Source of the DNA: Alphaproteobacteria bacterium | GTDB lineage: Bacteria; Pseudomonadota; Alphaproteobacteria; SHVP01 | Assembly: GCA_009694165.1 (NCBI GenBank) | Contig: SHVP01000069.1 | Coordinates: 1-13,014, forward strand | Reading direction: 5' to 3' | Length of the DNA stretch: 13,014 nt | In this document: piece after piece, positions 1 to 6,200 of the stretch | Layout of the letters: each line of letters starts with the position of its first letter | Position numbering within the stretch: position 1 is the first letter of the stretch | The notes under the pieces: generated by a model | Database searches by the model: none | Told to the model about the DNA's origin: nothing | The model's input: the letters and a program-made list of their open reading frames with translations, nothing else | Made by a program: the position numbers and the translations under genes

Positions 1-44
1 GCAGCGCATCGATCAGTCCATCGGTAAGAGAAAAGGGTAATTGA

Positions 45-479
45 TCACGCGATCTTCGTCACCCGGGGGGTATGGCGGCCACCCTCAAACTCGGTGGTCA
101 AGAACGTTCGCACACAGTCGCGCGCCACTTCGGGGCCAATGATCCGGCCCCCCAGGGCCAAGACGTTGGCATCATTATGTTGGCGAGCCAGGCGGGCGGT
201 CACCGTGTCGTGGCAAACGGCGGCGCGAATGCCGGCATGTCGGTTCGCCGCCATGCTGATGCCGATTCCGGTGCCGCACAGGATGATGGCCCGCTGCGCC
301 TTCCCTTCGGCCACCGCGCGCGCCGCGGCGTGGCCAAAGTCGGGATAATCAACCGACGCTGTCCCATGCGTACCGAGATCGAGGATCTCCAGTCCGAGAC
401 GCTTGGTTTCTTCGCAAACGACGGCCTTCAGCGCAAAACCAGCGTGGTCCGTGGCAACGGCTATGGTGGTCTTAGGCAT
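45..479 (-). CDS. rpiB: Ribose-5-phosphate isomerase B (RpiB/LacAB family)
   Basis: Interconverts ribose 5-phosphate and ribulose 5-phosphate in the cytosolic non-oxidative pentose phosphate pathway. From the chosen ATG the protein has 144 residues, normal for RpiB. It starts with the family N-terminus carrying D11-H12 (TDHAG). The catalytic Cys lies in the ILCGTGIGISMAANR block (C68, T70), the H101-N102 pair in RQHNDANVLALGGR, and the phosphate-binding R135/H136/R139 in GGRHTPRV. An in-frame ATG at 521 would add 14 residues with no family match, so 479 is preferred; no clear Shine-Dalgarno precedes either start. In many alphaproteobacteria rpiB is followed by glyA, which would lie off the left edge; the 44 bases left in the window are too short to show it. 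The DUF6898-like gene lies 246 bases upstream on the same strand. Function is secure, the start slightly less so. Confidence 0.95.
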   Translation of the reverse strand: MPKTTIAVATDHAGFALKAVVCEETKRLGLEILDLGTHGTASVDYPDFGHAAARAVAEGKAQRAIILCGTGIGISMAANRHAGIRAAVCHDTVTARLARQHNDANVLALGGRIIGPEVARDCVRTFLTTEFEGGRHTPRVTKIA

Positions 480-725
480 CGGCTGAAGGTCGGCGTGGTG
501 ACAAGAGTTTAGCAGTACCATATGTGGCTCGGGACTGCCAACGCACCACTAGGGCGGCACATAATTTTTCAGGTCTGCCAAATGCTTAGCCATATGTTGT
601 GCAGTGTCTCCGGCAGCGGCCCGCGTGCGTCCGGTCGTGACCTCAAGATATCCTCGGTCAACCACAATATCTGGCCCATGCGAGGCCGGTCCCGGGGGGA
701 CGCAATGAAACATGCTCGGACGATT
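480..725. other. Intergenic leader between the DUF6898-like gene and rpiB
   Basis: This 246-base stretch has no convincing gene. On the minus strand it holds two very short open frames: 679-569 (36 codons) and 594-550 (14 codons, beginning MAKHLADLKNYVPP). Neither has a Shine-Dalgarno sequence. A minus-strand TTGACC near 656-661 resembles a -35 box but has no good -10 partner. A weak 5-bp hairpin (GTCCC/GGGAC) lies at about 690-702. The stretch most likely carries the rpiB promoter and untranslated leader. I recognise no riboswitch. Confidence 0.4.
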
Positions 726-1043
726 CTAGGCGCCGCCCTCACCAGATGGGCCGCCACCAGCAGCGCCCCGGGCGCCGGGGTTACCTCGACCGCGGACGAT
801 CGGTCGGTCGCCGCCACGGCGGTCATACGACGAGCCGCAGGGTGGCGCGCGCGCCTGCTTCTTCTTGATCACATATTCGAGCTTACGGACGACTACGCGC
901 GTCAGTTCCTCACGCGACGCGCGCGCATCACCGACGATCGACACCTCGGTATTGGTCACCGGATCGATCGCCGACGCTTTGACGTAGAGCCCGACCCGCT
1001 GAAACTCGATCAGGTAGGCGTCGTCGTCCCGACTGGGCGGCAT
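726..1043 (-). CDS. DUF6898-like small protein with Gly/Arg-rich tail
   Basis: A 105-residue protein of unknown function. Residues about 10-62 form a compact core (YLIEFQRVGLYVKASAID, then TNTEVSIVGDA, then RKLEYVIKKK). I recognise this as the small conserved alphaproteobacterial protein family called DUF6898; the assignment is from memory of the pattern, not a search. Residues 63-105 are a low-complexity Gly/Arg/Pro tail (RGRGNPGARGAAGGG) that is probably disordered. A GGAGG lies 11 bases before the ATG, an acceptable if slightly long Shine-Dalgarno spacing. It is transcribed towards rpiB and diverges from the first MFS gene. The tail overlaps weaker frames on both strands, but base use and the conserved core support this frame. 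No catalytic residues or membrane segments are visible. Confidence 0.75.
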   Translation of the reverse strand: MPPSRDDDAYLIEFQRVGLYVKASAIDPVTNTEVSIVGDARASREELTRVVVRKLEYVIKKKQARAPPCGSSYDRRGGDRPIVRGRGNPGARGAAGGGPSGEGGA

Positions 1044-1128
1044 GGCAACCCGACCCTCCGATGCGATGGGAGCATGCCATTCCCCTGTCGGGCCCTCAAT
1101 TGCGCTTTCGCCTTGACCGTGCGGCCGA

Positions 1129-1149
1129 CCTTCCCGTTCCTTGGGAAGG
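1129..1149 (+). promoter_or_regulatory. Perfect 7-bp hairpin in the leader of the first MFS gene
   Basis: CCTTCCC (1129-1135) and GGGAAGG (1143-1149) are exact inverted complements separated by the 7-base loop GTTCCTT. The element ends 19 bases before the preferred GTG start of the MFS gene. It lies in the 125-base divergent gap shared with the DUF6898-like gene. It could be an RNA hairpin in the leader, with a purine-rich right arm resembling a Shine-Dalgarno, or an operator in DNA. Its function is inferred only. Confidence 0.35.
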
Positions 1150-1168
1150 CGTCATCCCGGTCCATCCA

Positions 1169-2464
1169 GTGTCCCCCGTACCCCCGCCACCCGGCCGCCG
1201 CCGAACGGCGCTATTTCACGTCCCGCAGCAGACGCTCGCCCTGATCGGCGACCGCGATTTCCGCACGCTATGGCTGACCGGCAGCCTTGCCGAAGTGATG
1301 CGCTGGATGGAAATCCTGGCGATCAGCATCTTCGTTTACATGGCGACCGAATCGACGTTCGTGGTCACGATGGTCAACCTGGCACGGGCAATCCCGATGG
1401 TGCTGCTGGGCGCCGTGTCGGGGGCGATCGCCGATCGTATCGATCGGCGCAAGTTGCTGATCGGCGGAACTCTTCTGTTGATGACGAACACCGCCGTGTT
1501 GGCGATTCTTGCCGCCGCGAATGCCATCGAGATCTGGCACCTCGCCGTCGGCGGGTTCGTCAACGGGCTCATGTTTTCGACCGAGTTTCCGGTCCGCCGC
1601 AATCTGCTCGGCGATTTTGCCGGCCTCGGCCGCATTGGCACCGCCATGGGCCTGGACGCGGTGACCCGCAACGCAACACGAATCATCGGCCCCTCGCTCG
1701 GTGGACTGGCACTGCAGTTCATTGGCCTCGACGGCGCCTTTGCGCTGGCGAGCGTCGTCAATGCGTTCGCGGCGGCAATGATCTGGCGGGTGGCGTCGCG
1801 CCCTTCACCCACAGGCGGGCGCCCCGGCACCGGCGTTCTCGCCAACGTGGTCGACGGGCTGCGGTTCTTCCGGTCGAACCGACTGATCGTCGGTTTCCTA
1901 TCGGTGACCGTGATCATGAACATCTGGGCCTTCCCCTACATGAACCTGGTCCCAGCGATCGGGCGACAGGTTCTTCGCCTGGAGCCGTTCCCCCTGAGCC
2001 TGCTGGCCGCCGCGGAAGGCTGCGGGGCCACGCTGGGGTCGCTAGCGCTGGCGCTGATCGATCGGCCGCAATGGTATCTGCGCTATTACGTGGGTGGCTC
2101 CGCCCTGTTCATGAGCGGCATCTTCCTATTCTCGTTCTCGCAGTCCTACGCCCTGTCGCTCGCCATCCTGTTCGTCGGCGGCTTCGGTATCGCGGGGTTC
2201 ACCACGATGCAGGGCACCCTGCCCTTCGTCCTGGCGCCACCGGAATGGCGGGCACGTCTGATGGGAGTTCTGTCAGTCTGCGTTGGTACCAGCCCGATCG
2301 GAATCATTCACCTGGGATTGTTGTCGGGGTGGGTCGGGGCGCCGACGACGGCGACGATCACCGCCAGCGAAGCCCTCTTCGCCCTCGCGCTCGCCCTGAT
2401 CTTCGTGATCGCGCCGACGGCGCGACGCCAGTCGGCCAAGGACAACGGGCCCCGCGGCAAATAG
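1169..2464 (+). CDS. MFS_3-type (EntS-like) major facilitator exporter, copy 1
   Basis: Inner-membrane transporter with about a dozen hydrophobic segments and the MFS loop 2-3 signature ADRIDRRKLL (about residues 88-97 from the GTG). The N-terminal LIGDRDFRTLW block and overall layout resemble the MFS_3/EntS exporter group (siderophores, drugs, small metabolites); the substrate is unknown. The frame is open from an ATG at 1061, but I prefer GTG 1169 for two reasons. It gives 431 residues with the GDR block near residue 27, matching the paralogue at 6201-7481 (426 residues, GDR at 23). It also leaves 125 bases for the divergent promoters, whereas ATG 1061 leaves only 17. The residues between the two starts look non-coding. 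Paralogue blocks such as GFTTMQGTLPF, the FSTEFPVRR motif and the MNIW-FPYMN-VPAIG stretch are shared. It converges on the methyltransferase gene across a hairpin. Confidence 0.9.
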   Translation: MSPVPPPPGRRRTALFHVPQQTLALIGDRDFRTLWLTGSLAEVMRWMEILAISIFVYMATESTFVVTMVNLARAIPMVLLGAVSGAIADRIDRRKLLIGGTLLLMTNTAVLAILAAANAIEIWHLAVGGFVNGLMFSTEFPVRRNLLGDFAGLGRIGTAMGLDAVTRNATRIIGPSLGGLALQFIGLDGAFALASVVNAFAAAMIWRVASRPSPTGGRPGTGVLANVVDGLRFFRSNRLIVGFLSVTVIMNIWAFPYMNLVPAIGRQVLRLEPFPLSLLAAAEGCGATLGSLALALIDRPQWYLRYYVGGSALFMSGIFLFSFSQSYALSLAILFVGGFGIAGFTTMQGTLPFVLAPPEWRARLMGVLSVCVGTSPIGIIHLGLLSGWVGAPTTATITASEALFALALALIFVIAPTARRQSAKDNGPRGK

Positions 2465-2511
2465 CCCCGCCGGGGGCAGCGGGACACGGGCGGATCGGCG
2501 CGGTCGCCCGA

Positions 2512-2528
2512 CCGTCGTTTTCCGACGG
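2512..2528 (+). terminator. Hairpin terminator between convergent MFS and methyltransferase genes
   Basis: CCGTCG (2512-2517) and CGACGG (2523-2528) form a perfect 6-bp stem around the loop TTTTC, 47 bases after the MFS stop. On the plus strand it is followed by a short T-rich run (TTATTTCTT), on the minus strand by none, so it fits the MFS transcript best. A competing 5-bp hairpin, GGTCG/CGACC at 2502-2513, overlaps its left arm and cannot form at the same time. The hairpin is visible; termination is inferred. Confidence 0.55.
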
Positions 2529-2529
2529 C

Positions 2530-3726
2530 TTATTTCTTGGCGCCAAAGAAGTGCTGTTGCCCCGGCAAGCCGTCCGCGCGGGAATAGGCATGGAATGTCG
2601 CCTTCCGGGCAAATCCGCCTTTTTCCGCAACGTCCGCCAAGTCAAGCTCGCCCAACTTGGTCACGAAGGGCTCGGCGTTGTAATGCGCATTCCAATCAAG
2701 CTGGAAGAGCTGTGACATGGTGTCCATCGTCTCCGCCGGCGCGATATCGAGATGGAGCATGTAGCCACCCGGTCTCAGCAATCGGTGGCACTCCTTGAAG
2801 ATGCGGTGGATCGAAGGGATCGTCAGTTCGTGCAACAGGATGTGCGACAGCACGAGGTCGAAGGACCCATCGGCGAAACGCGACCGCTCGGCGTCCTGCT
2901 GGCTGAAGTGAACTTTCTTGCCGAGCGCCTCGGCGCGGGCATGGGCGTAGCGCAAGCAGGGGGCTGCCACATCGATCGCATGAATCTCGGCGTCGGGAAA
3001 CTGATCGACCCACGGCAAAGTGCTGTTGCCGATGGTACAGCCGAGGTCGAGGATCTTGCGCGGCGCAAGCGCGGAAAGGTTCTCCTTGGTCCATTGCGCC
3101 AACGCGCGGCCAATTCCGTCGCCGAGCGGACCGAAGCCCGCCGCCTTGGTGGCCGCTGCGGGAGCAGCCGAGGCCACGTCGATCATGGCCGGGCGTTGCC
3201 CGACCAGGTGAAAGGTGCGGTCGAACTCGGCGCCGGCAAAAACGTCATCGGCAACGATCTCGGAGTGGTAACCGCCGGGCTTACAGTGATTCCCGACCTC
3301 GCTCATGTAGCGCGGCTGCTCGATCGTCGGATCCAGTTCGAGCGAGCCGAGCTTGTGATTGGAATCACGATATTGCTTTGCCCGCTCGACCAGCTCCGGG
3401 AGCTGCCGCACGACCACCGAGCCGACGGCGTCGAACACCATTTCGCGGGCCACGCGCTTCATCGAGCTCCAATATTGGGTGTAGGGCTCGCGCATCAGCG
3501 TCTTGCGGATTTCGCTGATGTGTCCGGGCTCGCGGCCGTGGCGGCGGACGAACTCCGCTTTCGCCTTGCCGTTCCATAGAGTCGCATTGCCGGCAGCCAT
3601 GCCACCCTGCAGTTCGTTCATGAAACTCTGGACGAAAAGCTGCCGCGACATATCGTCGTGGCTGGGAGCGGCCATCATCGAATGAAATACCTGACCCGAC
3701 CGGATCGGCGGTGTGACCTCTTTCAT
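2530..3726 (-). CDS. Class I SAM-dependent methyltransferase with long N-terminal domain
   Basis: Predicted cytosolic methyltransferase of 398 residues. The Rossmann-fold catalytic half lies at about 205-345: motif I ILDLGCTIGNST (225-236), the acidic ribose-binding D252 in EIHAIDVA, QQD at about 276-278, motif IV FDLVLSHILLHEL (289-301) and RLLRPGGYMLHLD (315-327). Residues 1-200 form a separate, largely unassigned region. It has patches rich in aromatic and charged residues, including HGREPGHISEIRKTLMREPY, and a Cys/His/Gly segment NHCKPGGYHSE (146-156). The ATG is preceded by AAAGGAAAG (within 3731-3740) at good spacing. It lies 55 bases downstream of the HD-domain gene on the same strand, so co-transcription is likely. 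The substrate is unknown: the motif layout allows small-molecule O-, N- or C-methylation, and nothing restricts it further. Confidence 0.88.
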   Translation of the reverse strand: MKEVTPPIRSGQVFHSMMAAPSHDDMSRQLFVQSFMNELQGGMAAGNATLWNGKAKAEFVRRHGREPGHISEIRKTLMREPYTQYWSSMKRVAREMVFDAVGSVVVRQLPELVERAKQYRDSNHKLGSLELDPTIEQPRYMSEVGNHCKPGGYHSEIVADDVFAGAEFDRTFHLVGQRPAMIDVASAAPAAATKAAGFGPLGDGIGRALAQWTKENLSALAPRKILDLGCTIGNSTLPWVDQFPDAEIHAIDVAAPCLRYAHARAEALGKKVHFSQQDAERSRFADGSFDLVLSHILLHELTIPSIHRIFKECHRLLRPGGYMLHLDIAPAETMDTMSQLFQLDWNAHYNAEPFVTKLGELDLADVAEKGGFARKATFHAYSRADGLPGQQHFFGAKK

Positions 3727-3781
3727 CGCGACTTTCCTTTCATTGCGCTAACAGGCTTTCGGCTACGCGGACCCCACTGGG

Positions 3782-4339
3782 CTAGGGACGCCCAGACCGC
3801 GCGAACAGGCGTTCGACCATCGGGACAAAGTGCTCCAGCGGCCGCGACCGGTAGTTGGGGTCGAAGGCGCGCTGATCCCAACTCGCCAGGCGAACGGCGG
3901 CGTCGTACCAGGGCTCGGCGCGGTAGCGATCGCGCGCATGGCGGTCTTTGCCAACGAAATGCCACGAGTAGTAGCCCTGAAACACGGTGTGGTGCTGCAA
4001 GACCTGATGGTTTAGGGGCGAGATGTAGGGCCGCAGGATCTCGGCAATCACGTTGCCGTGGTCGGTCCATGACAGATAGTGCGCGACGTCATGCAGCAGA
4101 GCGCAGACGATCGTCTGCTCGTCCGCCCCCGCTTCCTCGGCGTAGCAGGCGGTCTGAAGGTTGTGCTCGTACATGTCGACTGGCAGCGCCCCGGAAGGTC
4201 CGCGCAACGACTTCAGAAGATTGAGCATTCGCTCTGGCGTGCGCCCCTTCTCCTGCGCCAGGTAGGGCTGCAACAGATCGTGTTCGGCCTGGGTGGCCTG
4301 ATCGAGCCGCGCGAACTTGACCTTGGTCTGGATGTCCAC
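3782..4339 (-). CDS. HD-domain metalloenzyme, PhnZ-like phosphohydrolase/oxygenase family
   Basis: A 185-residue HD-superfamily protein. Visible metal-ligand candidates from the GTG start are H59 (MYEHNLQTA), H83-D84 (CALLHDVAH), H94 (WTDHGN), H116/H117 (LQHHTVFQGYY) and D155 (ASWDQRAFD). It shares with PhnZ-like proteins the YEH..LQTA, HHxxFQGYY, DRYR and DQxxFDPxY motifs and the C-terminal PLEHFxPMVxRxFAR. PhnZ itself is a mixed-valent di-iron oxygenase of 2-aminoethylphosphonate breakdown; close relatives are often labelled phosphohydrolases, so either chemistry is possible. The frame stays open back to 4642, but those extra 101 residues are low-complexity, match no part of the family and would overlap the divergent gene. 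GTG 4339 has GGGGAA (4346-4351 on the complement) 6 bases away and fits the family's usual start. It is followed by the methyltransferase, probably as one transcript. Confidence 0.85.
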   Translation of the reverse strand: MDIQTKVKFARLDQATQAEHDLLQPYLAQEKGRTPERMLNLLKSLRGPSGALPVDMYEHNLQTACYAEEAGADEQTIVCALLHDVAHYLSWTDHGNVIAEILRPYISPLNHQVLQHHTVFQGYYSWHFVGKDRHARDRYRAEPWYDAAVRLASWDQRAFDPNYRSRPLEHFVPMVERLFARSGRP

Positions 4340-4504
4340 CGTGCATTCCCCGCAAGACTGCCGAATGCTAGCACGCCCGGCGCGAACTGGATGAGCCGCG
4401 GGCCCACGCCGGAATAGGACAAGTTCATTGACGTTTTCCGCCATCGCACGGAGCCGATTGCCGCTACCATCAGACCGGCTTAGCCTCGCCCCGGCACTTG
4501 GCGG

Positions 4505-4514
4505 CGAACGTTCG
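4505..4514. repeat. 10-bp palindrome upstream of the solute-binding protein gene
   Basis: CGAACGTTCG is a perfect palindrome 29 bases before the ATG at 4544. It is framed by GCGGC (4501-4505) and GCCGC (4516-4520), which are also inverted complements, offset by one base. It lies in the 204-base divergent gap between the HD-domain gene and the binding-protein gene, a natural place for an operator. Short palindromes arise by chance in GC-rich DNA and no regulator can be named. Confidence 0.3.
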
Positions 4515-4543
4515 TGCCGCGACAACAACAGGGAGGGGAAGCT

Positions 4544-6091
4544 ATGCGGAGATTGGGACTCTGTGGCGGTGTTGTAGCGGTGGCGACGGCCGCGATCGCG
4601 GTGGCCGGCGGATTGCCGACGCCCGCCCGCACCCAGCAGCAATTGCGGGTTGCCATCGTCGAAACTCCGCCCGTTCCGTGGAAGGGCGCCGCCCTCGGAT
4701 CGCCCGCCTGGTATGCCGCCGCGTTGTGGGAATCGCTGACCCGGCCCGGCGACGGAGGTGTTCTGCCGATCCTCGCCGCCAGTTGGAAGAACGTCGACAA
4801 CACGACCTGGCAGTTTACCTTGCGCCCCAACCTGACATTCTCGAACGGCACGCCGATCGATGCCGCCGCCGTGGCCGAGAACATCAACCTGTTCCTTGCC
4901 GATGGTGGCAAGACCTCGCCGCTGGGCGGCGCCGCCCCACCGCTCCGCCGCGTGCTGGGCGAGGCCCGGGCCATCGACAAGCTGAACGTCGAAGTCAAGA
5001 GCCGCGTCCCGAGCCCGACCTTCGACAGCGACATCGGGCTGCTGCCGATTCTCGAGACCCGGGCGATGCAGGAGATGGGCGAGACGAAGTGGGCGGCCAG
5101 CCCAGTCTCCTCAGGACCCTACAAGCTGAAGGAGCAACGGGTCGGCGAAAGCGAGTTCGTGCCGCATGCCGGATCCTGGCACCCCGGCAAGGTGGCGAGT
5201 CTGCTGATCCGCGAAATGCCCGAGCGCGCTGCGCGCATTCAGGCCGTCCAATCGGGCCAGATGCATATTGCGTTGGGGCTCAACATCGATGCTTTCGGCC
5301 CAATCGAGGCGGCCGGGCATACGATCTACACGGCGCCGGCGCCGAACGTCGCCGCCATCGCCTTGATGACGGAGCGAGCCGGCTCGCCGTTCAAGGACAT
5401 CCGCGTACGCCACGCGATCAATATGGCGATCGATCGCGACAACATCGTCAAAAACCTGTTGCGCGGCCGGGCGACCCCGGCGAGCCAGCCGGCGGTCCCT
5501 GGTATGTTTGGCTTCAACGCCGATGTGAAGCCCTATCCCTTCGACCCAGAGCGGGCGAAAAAACTACTGGCTAATGCCGGCCACCCGAACGGGTTCAAGA
5601 CCACGATCGAGGCGGTGACCGGTTCGGGAACGGCGGACTCCGACATCTTCCAGCAAGTCGCGCTCGATCTGAAGCGGGTGGGAATCGAGGCGGAGGTCGT
5701 GCCGATGCGCCTGGCGGATTGGGTCACCAAATATTCGGGCGGCGGTGCACCGAACCCAACCGACGTCACCTTCAAGGATTGGGCATTCGGCTGGGGTTAT
5801 ACCCTCAACAACGGCGACCCGCTGCAGGGCTACAGCACCCATTGGTGCGACCGCAAACCGACTTGGTATTGCAACGAATCGCTGCGGCCGAAAGTCGAGG
5901 CAGCGCGCCTCGAGTTCGACCCGGACAAGCGGCGCAAGATGGTGGAGGAACTGATGAAGTTGAGTGCCGAAGACGCGCCGGTGCTGTTCATCATCAACCA
6001 GATCGAAGTCGTGGCGCTGCACAAGGATGTGCAGAACTTCAAGATGTCCTACCGTTACATCAACTACGGTGACCTTTCCCTGAAGAACTGA
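4544..6091 (+). CDS. Periplasmic solute-binding protein, family 5 (DppA/OppA type)
   Basis: Exported binding protein of 515 residues that would capture a peptide, opine, nickel chelate or similar solute for an ABC importer. It begins with a basic-hydrophobic signal peptide (about residues 1-30, MRRLGLCGGVVAVATAAIAV, then a Pro/Ala-rich cleavage region). I see no lipobox in a convincing position. Family 5 marks include VLPILAASW (about 73-81), NLTFSNGTPIDA, VSSGPYKLKE (about 188-197) and IRVRHAINMAIDRDNIV (about 286-302). Two cysteines eight residues apart near HWCDRKPTWYCNE could form a periplasmic disulfide. ATG 4544 has a strong Shine-Dalgarno, GGGAGGGG at 4531-4538, five bases away; an upstream ATG-frame start at 4514 lacks this. 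No ABC permease or ATPase gene lies in the window. The gene is followed after 109 bases by the second MFS exporter, so it is an orphan by position. Confidence 0.9.
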   Translation: MRRLGLCGGVVAVATAAIAVAGGLPTPARTQQQLRVAIVETPPVPWKGAALGSPAWYAAALWESLTRPGDGGVLPILAASWKNVDNTTWQFTLRPNLTFSNGTPIDAAAVAENINLFLADGGKTSPLGGAAPPLRRVLGEARAIDKLNVEVKSRVPSPTFDSDIGLLPILETRAMQEMGETKWAASPVSSGPYKLKEQRVGESEFVPHAGSWHPGKVASLLIREMPERAARIQAVQSGQMHIALGLNIDAFGPIEAAGHTIYTAPAPNVAAIALMTERAGSPFKDIRVRHAINMAIDRDNIVKNLLRGRATPASQPAVPGMFGFNADVKPYPFDPERAKKLLANAGHPNGFKTTIEAVTGSGTADSDIFQQVALDLKRVGIEAEVVPMRLADWVTKYSGGGAPNPTDVTFKDWAFGWGYTLNNGDPLQGYSTHWCDRKPTWYCNESLRPKVEAARLEFDPDKRRKMVEELMKLSAEDAPVLFIINQIEVVALHKDVQNFKMSYRYINYGDLSLKN

Positions 6092-6200
6092 CGGGCAACG
6101 TCGGCGGCCCAGCCCGCTGCTGGCGTCAGCCCCTCTTGACGGCTGGTGGCGAGTCGATCAGGGATAGTCGGCAACAGACCCGTACCCGGCCCCCCTCACC

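Noticed and set aside
522..1244. 240-codon plus-strand frame across the DUF6898-like gene
   Set aside because: Arg-rich product with no domain, overlapping both the minus-strand gene and the MFS start; no ribosome site.
1141..2715. Long plus-strand open frame overlapping the first MFS gene
   Set aside because: Its product is Arg/Pro/His-rich without domains. The overlapping frame encodes a clear membrane transporter with family motifs.
2530..4339. Phosphonate degradation operon
   Set aside because: Only the HD protein resembles PhnZ; no PhnY-like dioxygenase, PhnW, PhnX or phosphonate transporter gene is present.
4340..4642. N-terminal extension of the HD-domain gene to an ATG at 4642
   Set aside because: The extra 101 residues are low-complexity and would overlap the strongly signalled start of the divergent binding-protein gene. 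GTG 4339 has a good ribosome site and matches the family start.
6110..6124. CCAGC/GCTGG hairpin after the binding-protein gene as a terminator
   Set aside because: Only 5 bp, no T-run after it, and the next gene follows on the same strand after a short gap.
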